Positions 18,068 through 27,913 are shown, counted from the first letter of the stretch. The stretch: DNA of 64,000 bases from Leisingera sp. S132 (GCF_025144465.1 NZ_CP083553.1:2726001-2790000); one strand, 5' to 3'. The notes: generated by a model not told the origin, from the letters alone. Numbers and translations: made by a program.

Positions 18068-21005
18068 GGGCACGCCCTCCTTCCGGGTCAAAGAACACAG
18101 GCGAGACTACCTCGCACAGGGTATCCACACCGCGCATATGGTCAACCAGACGCACGGTCTCGCCGATCCGCTCCGGCCCCTCCTTCAGGAACGCCAGGCC
18201 AATCGGATGCCCAAGGGTGGGCGAATAGCCGGCCGAGGTGACATAGCCCTGGTCATAAATCCGCTCGACCGGATCCCCCGGCATGAACAGATGCGCACCG
18301 GCGGTGATTTCCTTGGCAGCACCAACGGGTTTCAGTCCCACAAGGCGCATCCGGTCTTCGGCCATCAGCCCCTCACGCGTGGACATGGCCTTGCCCAGGA
18401 AATCCTTCTTCTTCGACATCATCCCTTGCAGGCCCAGGTCAAAGGCGGTCACAGTGCCGTTGATCTCGGCGTGGGTGATCAACCCTTTCTCGATCCGCAG
18501 GACATTGAGCGCTTCCATGCCATAGGCACCGCCGCCCATCGCCTCCGCCCGCTTCAGCAGCTCGCGGAACAGAGCCTCGCCATAGCGCGCAGGCACGGCC
18601 ACCTCATAGGCATGCTCACCCGAGAAAGAGATCCGGAACAACCGCCCCTTGATCCCCAGCACAGTCGCCTCGCCGCAGCCCATGAAGGGCCAGGTCTCGC
18701 CATTCACCTCCTCGTCGATCAGCCCGTTCAGAAGTTCCCGCGATTTCGGTCCGGCGACAGCAAACTGCGCCCACTGCTCGGTCACCGAGATAAAGCGCAC
18801 GTCCCATTCCGGGTAGAGCACCTGGCTCACGAACTCCATATGCGCCATCACCTGCCCTGCGGCGGCGGTGGTGGTGGTCATGACAAAGTGGTTTTCACCC
18901 AGCCGCGCTGTGGTGCCGTCATCCATGACAAAACCGTCCTCGCGCAGCATCAGGCCGTAGCGCACCTTGCCCACCTTCAGCGTGCTGAAGGTGTTGGTGT
19001 AGAGGAAGTTCAGAAATTTGCCCGCGTCCGGCCCTTGAATGTCGATCTTGCCAAGGGTGGAGACATCGCAGATGCCCACAGCCTTGCGCACCAGAGTCAC
19101 CTCGCGGTCGCAGGACTGGCGCCAGTTGGTCTCTCCCTGCTTGGGGAAATAGGCAGCGCGGTACCACAGGCCCACCTCTAGCTGATGCGCCCCGCGGGTG
19201 TCAGCCTCGCTGTGCGAAGTCAGGAAGCGCTGCGGCTTAAAGCCCTCATCCGTGGCCCCTGCCCCCATCGCGCCCAAAGCCACCGGCACAAACGGCGGAC
19301 GGAAGGTGGTGGTGCCGGTCTCGGGAATTGTCCGCCCGGTCGCATCCGCCAGCACCGCCAGCGCGGCGACGTTGGAGTTCTTGCCCTGATCGGTCGCCAT
19401 GCCCTGCGTGGTATAGCGCTTCATATGCTCGACCGAGCGGAAGTTTTCGGTGGCCGCCTGCTTCACGTCCTTGACGGTCACGTCGTTCTGGAAATCAAGC
19501 CAGGCGCGACCCTTGCCCGGCACCGCCCAAAGCGCGGCAATGCGGTAGGGATCATCCTCTGCATCCGGCAGCTCTGCCGCGGAGGATTTCAGGCCCAGCG
19601 CCTCCAGCACCTTGCCAGCCGCCGCAACGCCCTCGCGCAGCGCTCCTGCAGTCGAGAATGTGCCATTGCAAGCGCCAGCTGTCATCAGACCCGGCACTGC
19701 GCCCTCAACCGGCACAAAGGCCAGCGCCTCGCGGTTCCATTGCGGACGGCTGTTCAAATGGCAGGTCAGGTGCACAGACGGATTCCAGCCGCCGGACATC
19801 GCCAGGCAGTCAGTCTGGATCTTCTCCTCGCCCTTGACCGAGCGCACGGTAATGCTCTCGACGCGCTGGCGGCCCGCGCTGCCGCAGACCTGCGCACCTT
19901 TGAACACCTGATACGGGCCGTCAACGGGCGCGTCATGCCGGCTGTCGATCACCGCAGCGATATGCACGCCCGCGTCATGCAGATCGCGTGCAGTGCGGTG
20001 CGCCTGATCATTGTTGGCAAAGACGGTGACGCGTTCGCCAGGCGCCACCCCCCAGCGGTTCAAATAGGCCCGCACGGCACCCGCCATCATGATGCCGGGA
20101 CGGTCGTTGTTGCGGAAGGCCACCGGGCGCTCAATCGCGCCCGCCGCCAGCACCGCGTGTTTGGCCGCAATCCGCCAGAAGCATTCACGCGGCAGATGGC
20201 TGCCCTTCAGCGAATGACGCCGCGGCAGATGATGCGAGACCCGTTCCAGCGCGCCGTAGGTGCCCTGGTCATAAGCGCCAGTGACGGCAGTGCGGGTCAT
20301 CAGCCGCACATTGTCCATCGCCTCCAGCTCAGCCAGCACTTCTGCGGCCCATTCAGGGCCCGGCTTGCCGCCGACCTCCTCGCGCTCCGCCAGCAGGCGG
20401 CCGCCCATGCGGCTGTCTTCTTCCGCCAGGATCACATCCGCCCCGGCCCGGCCCGCGGCCAGCGCCGCCATCAGCCCGGCAGGACCCGAACCGATCACCA
20501 GCACGTCGCAGAACGCAAAGGCCTTCTCATAGCGGTCCTGATCCGCCTCGCCTGACAGCGCACCGAGACCGGCCGCATTGCGGATCATCGGCTCGTAAAC
20601 CTTCTCCCAGAACGCCGCAGGCCACATGAAGGTCTTGTAATAGAAGCCCGCGCCAAAGAACGGCGCCGCCAGATCATTCACCGCCATCACGTCGCGCTCA
20701 ACCGACGGCCAGCAGTTCTGGCTGCGCGCCTCCAGCCCCTCGAACAGTTCCTGCTGGGTGGCGCGCACGTTCGGGTCCTGCTGGCCGCCGGTGCCGATGG
20801 TCACCAGCGCGTTCGGCTCCTCGCTGCCTGCCGTCAGCACCCCGCGCGGGCGGTGGTATTTGAACGACCGCCCCACCAGATGCACATCGTTGGCCAACAG
20901 CGCCGCCGCCAGCGTATCACCTTCCAGCCCCATCATGTGACGGCCGTTGAAGGCGAAGGTGATCGGCTTCGCACCCTGGTTCAGGCCTTTCCCGGGAAGT
21001 CTCAT
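18060..21005 (-). CDS. soxA: sarcosine oxidase, alpha subunit
   Basis: 981 residues. The N-terminal [2Fe-2S]-like ferredoxin fold (about 15-95, FNGRHMMGLEGDTLAAALLAN) binds no cluster in this family. An FAD/NAD domain (about 165-580) contains VLVIGSGPAGLMAALAAG and ILAEEDSRMGGRL. A C-terminal GcvT-like folate domain (about 600-975) accepts the methylene group, yielding 5,10-methylene-THF. The enzyme demethylates sarcosine to glycine, formaldehyde equivalent and H2O2. The start overlaps soxD as ATGA. Confidence 0.97.
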   Translation of the reverse strand: MRLPGKGLNQGAKPITFAFNGRHMMGLEGDTLAAALLANDVHLVGRSFKYHRPRGVLTAGSEEPNALVTIGTGGQQDPNVRATQQELFEGLEARSQNCWPSVERDVMAVNDLAAPFFGAGFYYKTFMWPAAFWEKVYEPMIRNAAGLGALSGEADQDRYEKAFAFCDVLVIGSGPAGLMAALAAGRAGADVILAEEDSRMGGRLLAEREEVGGKPGPEWAAEVLAELEAMDNVRLMTRTAVTGAYDQGTYGALERVSHHLPRRHSLKGSHLPRECFWRIAAKHAVLAAGAIERPVAFRNNDRPGIMMAGAVRAYLNRWGVAPGERVTVFANNDQAHRTARDLHDAGVHIAAVIDSRHDAPVDGPYQVFKGAQVCGSAGRQRVESITVRSVKGEEKIQTDCLAMSGGWNPSVHLTCHLNSRPQWNREALAFVPVEGAVPGLMTAGACNGTFSTAGALREGVAAAGKVLEALGLKSSAAELPDAEDDPYRIAALWAVPGKGRAWLDFQNDVTVKDVKQAATENFRSVEHMKRYTTQGMATDQGKNSNVAALAVLADATGRTIPETGTTTFRPPFVPVALGAMGAGATDEGFKPQRFLTSHSEADTRGAHQLEVGLWYRAAYFPKQGETNWRQSCDREVTLVRKAVGICDVSTLGKIDIQGPDAGKFLNFLYTNTFSTLKVGKVRYGLMLREDGFVMDDGTTARLGENHFVMTTTTAAAGQVMAHMEFVSQVLYPEWDVRFISVTEQWAQFAVAGPKSRELLNGLIDEEVNGETWPFMGCGEATVLGIKGRLFRISFSGEHAYEVAVPARYGEALFRELLKRAEAMGGGAYGMEALNVLRIEKGLITHAEINGTVTAFDLGLQGMMSKKKDFLGKAMSTREGLMAEDRMRLVGLKPVGAAKEITAGAHLFMPGDPVERIYDQGYVTSAGYSPTLGHPIGLAFLKEGPERIGETVRLVDHMRGVDTLCEVVSPVFFDPEGGRARG

Positions 21006-21271
21006 GTCTCACCTCCCAGCCCGGCCTCGGAGGCCAGTTGCACCTCCAGAATTTCATGCGTCGCGGTATTGCGGGTGACCTTCAGCCAGGCATTGCAGCC
21101 CATTTCGTGGTACCACAGCTCATCCAGCGGCCCCGCCGGGTTTTCCCGCAGGTTCACATACTCATGCCAGGCATCCAGATCCGCGCCTTCCGCCGGGCGC
21201 ACAAGTGCAGCGCCCTTGTAATAGAATTCGCGGCGGTCCCTCTCGCCGCAGAGCGGACAGGTAATTCTCAT
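21002..21271 (-). CDS. soxD: sarcosine oxidase, delta subunit
   Basis: The 89-residue zinc-binding delta chain. The expected ligands are visible: CPLCGERDRREF at the N-terminus and HEMGCNAWL near residues 55-60. Its ribosome site, GAAGGAG, is the end of an intergenic repeat that separates it from soxB. Confidence 0.96.
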   Translation of the reverse strand: MRITCPLCGERDRREFYYKGAALVRPAEGADLDAWHEYVNLRENPAGPLDELWYHEMGCNAWLKVTRNTATHEILEVQLASEAGLGGET

Positions 21272-21280
21272 GACCGGCGC

Positions 21281-21315
21281 TCCTTCATCTTTGCAAAAAT
21301 ACTCCCGCCGGAGGC
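21281..21315 (-). repeat. intergenic repeat, copy B, between soxB and soxD
   Basis: Read on the minus strand: TGCCTCCGGCGGGAGTATTT, then TTGCAAAGATGAAGGA. It matches copies at 1863-1890 and 36871-36903. Its end supplies the soxD ribosome-binding site. Confidence 0.65.
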
Positions 21316-21337
21316 ATACCCGGCGCGCTTCAAACGC

Positions 21338-22591
21338 TTAGTGCAGATTATGCTGCGCACCGGTCCCCTCCTCATCCATCAGGCCAACGCCGCTGCGGAA
21401 ACGGTCGAGCTTGAATTTCGTGGCTGCCCCGTGCGGCCGGTCCGTGGCGATCAGATGCGCATAAACGCTGCCCGATCCCGGCGTTGCTTTGAAGCCGCCG
21501 TAGCACCAGCCGCAGTTCAGGTAGAGGCCGTCAATCGGCGAATGGTCGATGATCGGGGAGCCGTCCGGCGTCATGTCCATGATGCCGCCCCAGCTGCGCA
21601 ACAGCCGCGCCTTGCTGAGCGCAGGCACCATCGCCACAAAACTCTCCATCGTATGCTCCACCATCGGCAGATTGCCCCGCGCAGCGTAGGAGCTGTAGAA
21701 ATCCAGATAGCTGCCGAACACCATGCCGCCCTTGTCCGACTGGCTGATGTAAAGATGCCCCTCGGCGAAGGTGATCACATGGTCCACGATCGGCTTCAGC
21801 CCTTCCGAGACAAATGCCTGCAGCACATGGCTTTCAATCGGCAGCGTCAGGCCGGCCATTGCGGCCACCTGGCCGGACCGGCCCGCCGCCGCCAGCGCCA
21901 CCTTCTTGGCGCGGATCGGGCCGCGCGCGGTCTGCACGCCCACCACCTTGCCGTTTTCGACATCAATGCCGGTCACTTCGCAGTTCTGGATCAGGTCCAC
22001 CCCGCGCATGTCGGCAGCACGGGCATAGCCCCAGGCGACCGCGTCATGGCGCGCGGTGCCAGCCCGGCGCTGCATCAGGCCGCCCATGATCGGAAAGCGG
22101 GCATTGTCGAAGTTCAGGAACGGTGCCATCCGGCGCAGGTCGTCACGGCTCAGAATCTCTGCATCATCGCCTTGGTTGATGATGGAATTGCCCCGGCGCA
22201 CCGCAGCATCGCGCTGGCCGTCATTGTGGAACAGGTTGATAATGCCGCGCTGGGACATCATCGCGTTGTAGTTCAGGTCCTGTTCCATCCCCTCCCACAG
22301 TTTCAGCGAGTGGGAGTAGAATTCCGAATTGCCCGGCAAATAATAGTTGGCACGCACGATGGTAGTGTTGCGCCCCACGTTGCCGCCGCCGAGGTAGCCC
22401 TTTTCCAGCACCGCGACATTGGTGACGCCATGTTCCTTTGCCAGGTAAAAGGCCGTTGCCAGCCCATGGCCGCCGCCGCCGATGATCACCACGTCGTATT
22501 CGGATTTGGGTTCAGGGTCCCGCCAATGGGGTTTCCACCCCTTGTTTCCGGTGAGCCCCTCGCGAAGCACACGCCAGCCCGAAAACCGCAT
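21338..22591 (-). CDS. soxB: sarcosine oxidase, beta subunit
   Basis: The FAD- and FMN-binding catalytic chain, 417 residues from ATG 22591 (GGGAGGGAC upstream; the frame opens to a TTG at 22609). A dinucleotide-binding motif, DVVIIGGGGHGLATA, lies at about 33-48. The HDAVAWGYARAAD segment (His near 182) matches the site where FMN is covalently attached in this family. The C-terminus holds the DMTPDGSPIIDHSPIDGLY motif. First gene of soxBDAG. Confidence 0.97.
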   Translation of the reverse strand: MRFSGWRVLREGLTGNKGWKPHWRDPEPKSEYDVVIIGGGGHGLATAFYLAKEHGVTNVAVLEKGYLGGGNVGRNTTIVRANYYLPGNSEFYSHSLKLWEGMEQDLNYNAMMSQRGIINLFHNDGQRDAAVRRGNSIINQGDDAEILSRDDLRRMAPFLNFDNARFPIMGGLMQRRAGTARHDAVAWGYARAADMRGVDLIQNCEVTGIDVENGKVVGVQTARGPIRAKKVALAAAGRSGQVAAMAGLTLPIESHVLQAFVSEGLKPIVDHVITFAEGHLYISQSDKGGMVFGSYLDFYSSYAARGNLPMVEHTMESFVAMVPALSKARLLRSWGGIMDMTPDGSPIIDHSPIDGLYLNCGWCYGGFKATPGSGSVYAHLIATDRPHGAATKFKLDRFRSGVGLMDEEGTGAQHNLH

Positions 22592-22805
22592 GTCGTCCCT
22601 CCCCGTCAAATCACTTCCGCCGCCCGGGAAAATCTGGTCCGGGCCCTGGCGGCATTGCTACCCGCTTTCGCGTGCTGCTCCTAGCCCCAAGGCTCTCGTT
22701 GCAGCACTTCAGCATGGCCTTGCCGCAAAACACACAAACTATTCACTTGTGTCTAGTGCTATTTGCGACGGCGAATGCCGTAGTGCGGGTCAGAGGAAAG
22801 AAGAC

Positions 22806-22831
22806 AGGGCGGAGAGTTTCCCCTCCGCCCT
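22806..22831 (-). terminator. gdhA terminator
   Basis: AGGGCGGAG (22806-22814) and CTCCGCCCT (22823-22831) form a perfect 9-bp stem with an 8-base loop. On the minus strand it is followed by GTCTTCTTTCCTC. It lies 26 bases past the gdhA stop. Confidence 0.75.
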
Positions 22832-22856
22832 GCACAACACGTTTCGCCCGGCGCGG

Positions 22857-24287
22857 TCAGAGACCCTTGGCGTGATAGCTTTTGGCCACCTTGTCGATCG
22901 ACACCAGGTAGGCCGCGGTGCGCAGGTCCGTGACATCGTCGCGGCTGTGCCAGACTTCGCGCATCGACTGATAGGCCGCCCGCATGGTGTCATCGAGGCC
23001 AGAACGCACCAGTTCCAGTTCGCCCGCGCCCTTCAGGTACTTCTCCTTGAAGTCCGGCGACATTGACCAAGTGTCCCCCATGACGTCATCCAGACGCTGC
23101 AGTTCGTCGATCACCAGCTGATGGCGCGCCTCTTCCTGGCGGCGCTGCATCCGGCCAAAGCGGATGTGGCTGAGGTTTTTCACCCACTCGAAATACGAAA
23201 CGGTCACACCGCCTGCGTTGGCATACATGTCAGGAATGATCACGCAGCCCTTCTTGCGCAGGATCTCATCCGCGCCTGCGGTCACCGGGCCGTTCGCGGC
23301 CTCGATGATCAGCGGCGCCTTGACGCGCTGGGCGTTGGACAGGTTGATCACCCCCTCCAAGGCCGCCGGGATCAGGATGTCGCATTCCTCCTCCAGCAGC
23401 GCCGCACCGTTTTCCACGAACTGAGCATCGGGATAACCGGATACGCCATCATGTTTCACGATCCAGTTGCGCACCGCCTCGACATCCAGCCCGTCAGCGT
23501 TGAACAGCCCGCCATCGCGTTCGATGATGCCAATGATGCGTGAACCGTCCTCCTCGGACAGGAACTTGGCAGCGTGGTAGCCCACATTGCCGAGTCCCTG
23601 AACAATGACGCGCTTGCCATCCAGCTTGCCTGAAAGGCCTGCAGCGGCCTTATCTTCCTCATGGCGGAAGAACTCCTGCAGCGCGTACTGCACGCCGCGG
23701 CCGGTTGCCTCGACCCGGCCTGAAATGCCGCCGGCATTCAGCGGCTTGCCGGTCACACAGGCCTTGGCATTGATGTCGGTGGTGTTCATGCGCGCATACT
23801 GGTCGGCAATCCAAGCCATTTCACGCTCACCAGTGCCCATGTCGGGCGCTGGCACGTTTTGCGAAGGATGGATCAGATCGCGCTTGGCAAGCTCATAGGC
23901 AAAGCGCCGGGTGATCAGCTCCAGCTCATGCTCCTCATATTCGCGCGGATCAATGCACAGGCCGCCCTTGGATCCGCCGAACGGGGCTTCCACCAAAGCA
24001 CATTTATAAGTCATCAGCGCCGCCAGCGCCTCAACCTCATCCTGGTTTACCCCGGTCGCATAACGGATGCCGCCCTTCACAGGCTCCATATGTTCCGAAT
24101 GCACCGAACGGTAGCCGGTAAACGTGTGCATTGCGCCCCGCAGGCGCACGCCGAAACGCACCGTGTAGGTTGCGTTGCAAACCCTGATCTTCTCCTCCAG
24201 CCCCGGCGGCAGATCCATCAGTTTCACTGCCCGGTTAAACATCAGGTCCACGCTCTCGCGGAAGCTCGGCTCTGTGCGGCTGCTCAT
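22857..24287 (-). CDS. gdhA: Glu/Leu/Phe/Val-type amino acid dehydrogenase, probably glutamate dehydrogenase
   Basis: NAD(P)-linked oxidative deamination of glutamate. From ATG 24287 (GGAGA eight bases upstream) the protein is 476 residues, within the family range; the frame is open to 24338. It has GGIRYATGVNQDEVEALAALMTYKCALVEAPFGGSKGG (in parts, with catalytic lysines), PAPDMGTGEREMAWIADQY, and a Rossmann domain with VIVQGLGNVGYHAAKFL. Cofactor preference cannot be read from sequence. Divergent from the Tad-type cluster. Confidence 0.9.
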   Translation of the reverse strand: MSSRTEPSFRESVDLMFNRAVKLMDLPPGLEEKIRVCNATYTVRFGVRLRGAMHTFTGYRSVHSEHMEPVKGGIRYATGVNQDEVEALAALMTYKCALVEAPFGGSKGGLCIDPREYEEHELELITRRFAYELAKRDLIHPSQNVPAPDMGTGEREMAWIADQYARMNTTDINAKACVTGKPLNAGGISGRVEATGRGVQYALQEFFRHEEDKAAAGLSGKLDGKRVIVQGLGNVGYHAAKFLSEEDGSRIIGIIERDGGLFNADGLDVEAVRNWIVKHDGVSGYPDAQFVENGAALLEEECDILIPAALEGVINLSNAQRVKAPLIIEAANGPVTAGADEILRKKGCVIIPDMYANAGGVTVSYFEWVKNLSHIRFGRMQRRQEEARHQLVIDELQRLDDVMGDTWSMSPDFKEKYLKGAGELELVRSGLDDTMRAAYQSMREVWHSRDDVTDLRTAAYLVSIDKVAKSYHAKGL

Positions 24288-24623
24288 CAAAAATTTCTCC
24301 GTGATCAAACATCGACTCGCTGCCGATGATGATCTCACTCTATGCAGAGTTACTTAAGGAGTGCGACCTTTTTGACCATTTGCGGCCAAAAAGAATCTAT
24401 TCCCGGCATGTGACCTGCGATTCGCTGTTACCCAAAGAGCAATTGTCCCGACCCGCACCACAACCCCGCGGAATTGCGCAGGATTAGCGCCCAGGACTGC
24501 AACAATGGGAGAGTTTTCGGCCAATTTCCGCCCCATTTCCGCCCACTTTACCAAGCATTAATTAATGGAATTCCGCTGCAGAAGCCGAGCTGGCCCGTTC
24601 CCCAGCCGGAAGGGGGTATTTAA
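24288..24623. promoter_or_regulatory. 336-base divergent promoter region, gdhA / Tad-type cluster
   Basis: The region is AT-richer than its surroundings and must hold both promoters. A perfect 12-bp palindrome CATTAATTAATG lies at 24556-24567, about 57 bases before the vWA gene, and GGAAGGGGG precedes the start. I could not fix -35/-10 boxes with confidence. No gene is visible. Confidence 0.5.
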
Positions 24624-26249
24624 ATGAGTAAGCACCACAAGAATTCAACTGCGCTGAGCAATCCGCTCTTTCTGCGCTGCCGGGACAAGGTCAAAGGCTT
24701 CCTGCGGGAAGAGGATGGCGTTCTGGCGAAGCCAATGATTATCACGCTGCTCCTTATGCTGGCCGCCGGCGGCATGGGCGTTGACCTGATGCGGATGGAG
24801 CGTGACCGCACCACCCTTCAATACACGCTGGACCGTGCTGTTCTTGCGGCTGCCGACCTTGATCAACAACAGGATCCGGCAACGGTTGTTCAGGAGTACC
24901 TGACCAAGGCCGGGCTCGCCAACTATTACAGCGAGCCGGAAGTCGAGCAGTCACTGGGCTACAAGAGTGTTGAAAGCACGATCAACGCGACCTTCCCGGC
25001 ACACCTGCTGAAGTTCGCCGGCGTCGGCGACCTTCCGGTTTACGCGAATTCCCGGGCCGAAGAAACGATCGGCGCTGTCGAGATCTCGATGGTTCTCGAC
25101 ATTTCCGGTTCGATGTCCCGTAACAACAGGCTGGTCAATCTGAAGGCCGCAGCACACAGCTTTGTGGATCAGATTACCCAGAACACCGACATCGATAACC
25201 TGTCGATCTCGATCATCCCCTACGCCACTCAGGTGAATGTGGGGGAAGAGCTGCTGAGCCAATACACCAATGTCACTCAGGAGCACAGCTATTCTCACTG
25301 CGTGAACTTCATCAAGGACCAGTTCAGCAAACACACGCTGCCCCGCGATGAACGGCTTGAGCGCACCGCCCATTTCGACACGTTCACCTACTCCGAGAAC
25401 ATGATCTCGACGCCTGTCTGCCCGACCCGGGACGGCTCCCAGATCCTGCCTCTGACCAACAATGCTGCTTTGCTGCACGAGCACATCGACAAGCTGACCG
25501 CAAGCGGCAACACCTCAATCGATATTGGCATGAAGTGGGGCAGCGCCTTGCTTGATCCGACGGCACGTCCGGTTGTGAACGACCTGATCGCCGACGGCGT
25601 GATTGATGCATCCTTCGTGGACCGGCCCACCGAGTACGGCAGCGGCGACACGCTGAAGATCATCGTGCTGATGTCGGACGGCCAGAACACCAACCAGTAC
25701 ATGGTGAACCCGTCGCGGCGGGAAGGGGACTCTGACGTGTGGTACAACCCCACTGCAGATGCCTACTCCGTCTACCATTCCAACGGCACCAAGAACTACT
25801 ACTGGGAGCACATGAACCGCTGGGAAGACCATCCTTACGGCGAGGGCACCTACCAGACCTGCGACTCTTATGGCTGCACGACCCACACAGAGGAAGGCAC
25901 ATCCTCCCGCTTGACCTACCCGGAGTTGCATGCCCGCGCCTCGCTGGCCTGGATTGCCAAATACATCTACGAGTTCAGCAGCAGCGCCTGGGCCGACTGG
26001 TTCCACGCAGGCCGCTACTTCCACAACCGTGTCGCCAAGGACCAGCACACCAAGCACATCTGCGACATCACCAAGGATCAGGGTGTGATCGTGTACTCGG
26101 TCGGCTTTGAGGCCCCGTCCGGCGGTATCAAGGTCCTGGAAGACTGCGCCAGCTCCCCCGCCCACTTCTTTGACGTGGATGGCCTGGAGATCACCGACGC
26201 CTTCTCGTCAATTGCGACTTCCATCCGTCAGCTGAGGCTCACCCAATGA
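24624..26249 (+). CDS. TadG-like protein with von Willebrand factor A domain
   Basis: 541 residues. The N-terminal TadE/G-like membrane segment (about 37-55) is followed by a periplasmic vWA domain (about 150-540). The metal-ion-dependent adhesion site DISGS is at 159-163, and a second acidic MSDGQNTNQYM is near 350. A long Tyr/His/Asp-rich insertion follows the second site. TadG-type proteins sit in the envelope with Tad pili. First of three overlapping genes; no tad ATPase or secretin is in the window. Confidence 0.8.
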   Translation: MSKHHKNSTALSNPLFLRCRDKVKGFLREEDGVLAKPMIITLLLMLAAGGMGVDLMRMERDRTTLQYTLDRAVLAAADLDQQQDPATVVQEYLTKAGLANYYSEPEVEQSLGYKSVESTINATFPAHLLKFAGVGDLPVYANSRAEETIGAVEISMVLDISGSMSRNNRLVNLKAAAHSFVDQITQNTDIDNLSISIIPYATQVNVGEELLSQYTNVTQEHSYSHCVNFIKDQFSKHTLPRDERLERTAHFDTFTYSENMISTPVCPTRDGSQILPLTNNAALLHEHIDKLTASGNTSIDIGMKWGSALLDPTARPVVNDLIADGVIDASFVDRPTEYGSGDTLKIIVLMSDGQNTNQYMVNPSRREGDSDVWYNPTADAYSVYHSNGTKNYYWEHMNRWEDHPYGEGTYQTCDSYGCTTHTEEGTSSRLTYPELHARASLAWIAKYIYEFSSSAWADWFHAGRYFHNRVAKDQHTKHICDITKDQGVIVYSVGFEAPSGGIKVLEDCASSPAHFFDVDGLEITDAFSSIATSIRQLRLTQ

Positions 26250-26782
26250 CACACCGTATCCAAACCGCCCTGCGCCGGTTCCGGCACCGTGAGGATGGCA
26301 ATGCTACAATGGAATTTGCCATCATCGTCCCAGCCTTTCTTATGATCCTGCTGGCCACGGTCGAACTCGGCATCATCAATCTGCGCCATTCCCAGCTGGA
26401 GCGTGCCGTGGACCAGACTGTCCGCGACATCCGCCTCAGCACCGGAGCCGACCTGCAGCACGATCAGCTGCGCGACGCGATCTGCGCCCGCTCAGGCTTC
26501 ATCAGCAACTGCTCGGACTCGCTGCGGCTGGAGATGATCCGCCTGGACCCGTTCAACATGGCTGAGATTGATCCGACGCCGGATTGTATCGACGTCATTG
26601 ACGACGTTCAGCCCGTGCGCAGCTTTGAAAACGGCCAGTCCAACGAACTGATGTTCCTGCGGGCCTGCATGAAGTTCAATCCGATTTTCCCGACCTGGGG
26701 GCTTGCATCCCATATTGCACAGGACGAAGACGGCCGCATTCAGCTGATTGCATCTTCTGCCTTTGTCCAGGAACCGAGGTAA
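26246..26782 (+). CDS. TadE-like pseudopilin
   Basis: 178 residues with a type IVb pilin-like N-terminus: a short basic leader (HREDGNATMEFA) before a hydrophobic helix IIVPAFLMILLATVELGI (about 28-46). The Glu five residues into the segment is the conserved TadE/pilin glutamate. The periplasmic part has three cysteines. The start overlaps the vWA gene as ATGA. Probably processed by a TadV-type prepilin peptidase encoded elsewhere. Confidence 0.8.
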   Translation: MTHRIQTALRRFRHREDGNATMEFAIIVPAFLMILLATVELGIINLRHSQLERAVDQTVRDIRLSTGADLQHDQLRDAICARSGFISNCSDSLRLEMIRLDPFNMAEIDPTPDCIDVIDDVQPVRSFENGQSNELMFLRACMKFNPIFPTWGLASHIAQDEDGRIQLIASSAFVQEPR

Positions 26783-26786
26783 CGCC

Positions 26787-27416
26787 ATGCTGACGCTTAT
26801 TTCCCGCCTTTCCAACCGGACCCCGCGACCGCTGCGCGGCTTCGTTGAAAACACCAAAGGCAGCGTCTCGATGGAGTTCGCCATCTATGCGCCGCTGCTG
26901 ATGTTCATGTTCGCTGCGATCTATACGTTCTTCGATGCCTTCCGCCAGGAGAACGTCAACCTGAAAGCAGCCTACACAGTCTCCGACCTGATCTCGCGCG
27001 AGACCAATTATGTGAATGAGACCTACATCGACAGCATGCACGCGCTGGCAACGGAGCTGGTGCGCGGCGACACCTCTTTGTCGACACGCATTTCCGTTGT
27101 GCGCTGGGATGACGGCGATCAGCGCTACTATGTCGACTGGTCCAAAGTCCGCGGCTCGACCTTCACGGAATGGGACGATGCTTCTATCGCCGAAGCCGAG
27201 GAAAAACTGCCTGCGATGTACGACCAGGAACGCGTGATCGTGGTGGAAACCTGGAACGAAGTGACCCCGGCCTTCAACATCGGCCTGCCGCTTCTGGACG
27301 TTCAGAACTTCGTGTTCACCCGTCCGCGCTTTGCGCCTCAGGTTGTCTTCCTCGAGGACAAGGGCAACGGCAACAATCACAACGACGATGCCGAAAAGGT
27401 TTCGCCGCCGGCCTGA
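26787..27416 (+). CDS. second TadE/pilin-like envelope protein
   Basis: 209 residues from ATG 26787, four bases after the preceding stop. The N-terminus NTKGSVSMEFAIYAPLLMF is again a TadE-like processing region and helix (about 22-45), followed by a soluble domain that ends in an Asn/Asp-rich tail. It lacks cysteines. With the two previous genes it forms a complete small operon ending at a hairpin. Confidence 0.78.
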   Translation: MLTLISRLSNRTPRPLRGFVENTKGSVSMEFAIYAPLLMFMFAAIYTFFDAFRQENVNLKAAYTVSDLISRETNYVNETYIDSMHALATELVRGDTSLSTRISVVRWDDGDQRYYVDWSKVRGSTFTEWDDASIAEAEEKLPAMYDQERVIVVETWNEVTPAFNIGLPLLDVQNFVFTRPRFAPQVVFLEDKGNGNNHNDDAEKVSPPA

Positions 27417-27436
27417 TCAGTTACCGGATCAATCAG

Positions 27437-27913
27437 TCAGCTTTGGCCGCGTTGCACCAGCATCGCGGCCAAAATTTCTGACATGGCCTTGCCCTGCGAT
27501 CCGGGCGTCACGCCGCCAATGCCGATCCGCCTGCCGGACCGCCACCACAACCCTGGCATCCAGGCCCGGCTGCCTTGGGTGCCGGTGCGGATCAGAAAGC
27601 CGTTGGACGGCTTGAAGGCAAAGAAGCCGCGGTCGATGGCTTCGATATCCTCGACCCGCGCGATCACCTGCCCATCAGAGCAGCGCAGCTCTTCCGGCGT
27701 GAGCTCAATCCTGTGAACAGTAGCCTGCCACATCCGAGCGGCCAGCCACAGAGCACCTGCGCCAACCACCACCAGAAACACCAGCCAGGCCGGCGAAGGC
27801 GGTGCGGCAAAAGCCACATAGACCAGCAGGCCGCCGGTCAGCCCCAGCATCGCCGTGCCCATAACGCGCCGGCTGGCCGAGGCCTCAATCGTCGCCAGAA
27901 TGTCGTTGCCCAT
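27437..27913 (-). CDS. two-helix membrane protein of unknown function
   Basis: 158 residues from ATG 27913. Two hydrophobic helices (about 18-36 and 40-58) are followed by a PH-like beta-rich cytoplasmic domain (VHRIELTPEELRCSDGQVIARVEDIEAIDRG). I do not recognise the family. It converges on the Tad-type operon; its last codons lie in that operon's terminator hairpin. Confidence 0.65.
   Translation of the reverse strand: MGNDILATIEASASRRVMGTAMLGLTGGLLVYVAFAAPPSPAWLVFLVVVGAGALWLAARMWQATVHRIELTPEELRCSDGQVIARVEDIEAIDRGFFAFKPSNGFLIRTGTQGSRAWMPGLWWRSGRRIGIGGVTPGSQGKAMSEILAAMLVQRGQS
27443..27472 (+). terminator. terminator hairpin of the Tad-type operon
   Basis: TTGGCCGCG (27443-27451) pairs with CGCGGCCAA (27464-27472), then AATTTCTG. 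It lies within the last codons of the convergent membrane-protein gene. Confidence 0.6.

Noticed and set aside
24556-24567. CtrA site before the Tad-type cluster.
   Set aside because: CATTAATTAATG is palindromic but does not have the TTAA-N7-TTAA spacing of CtrA boxes.
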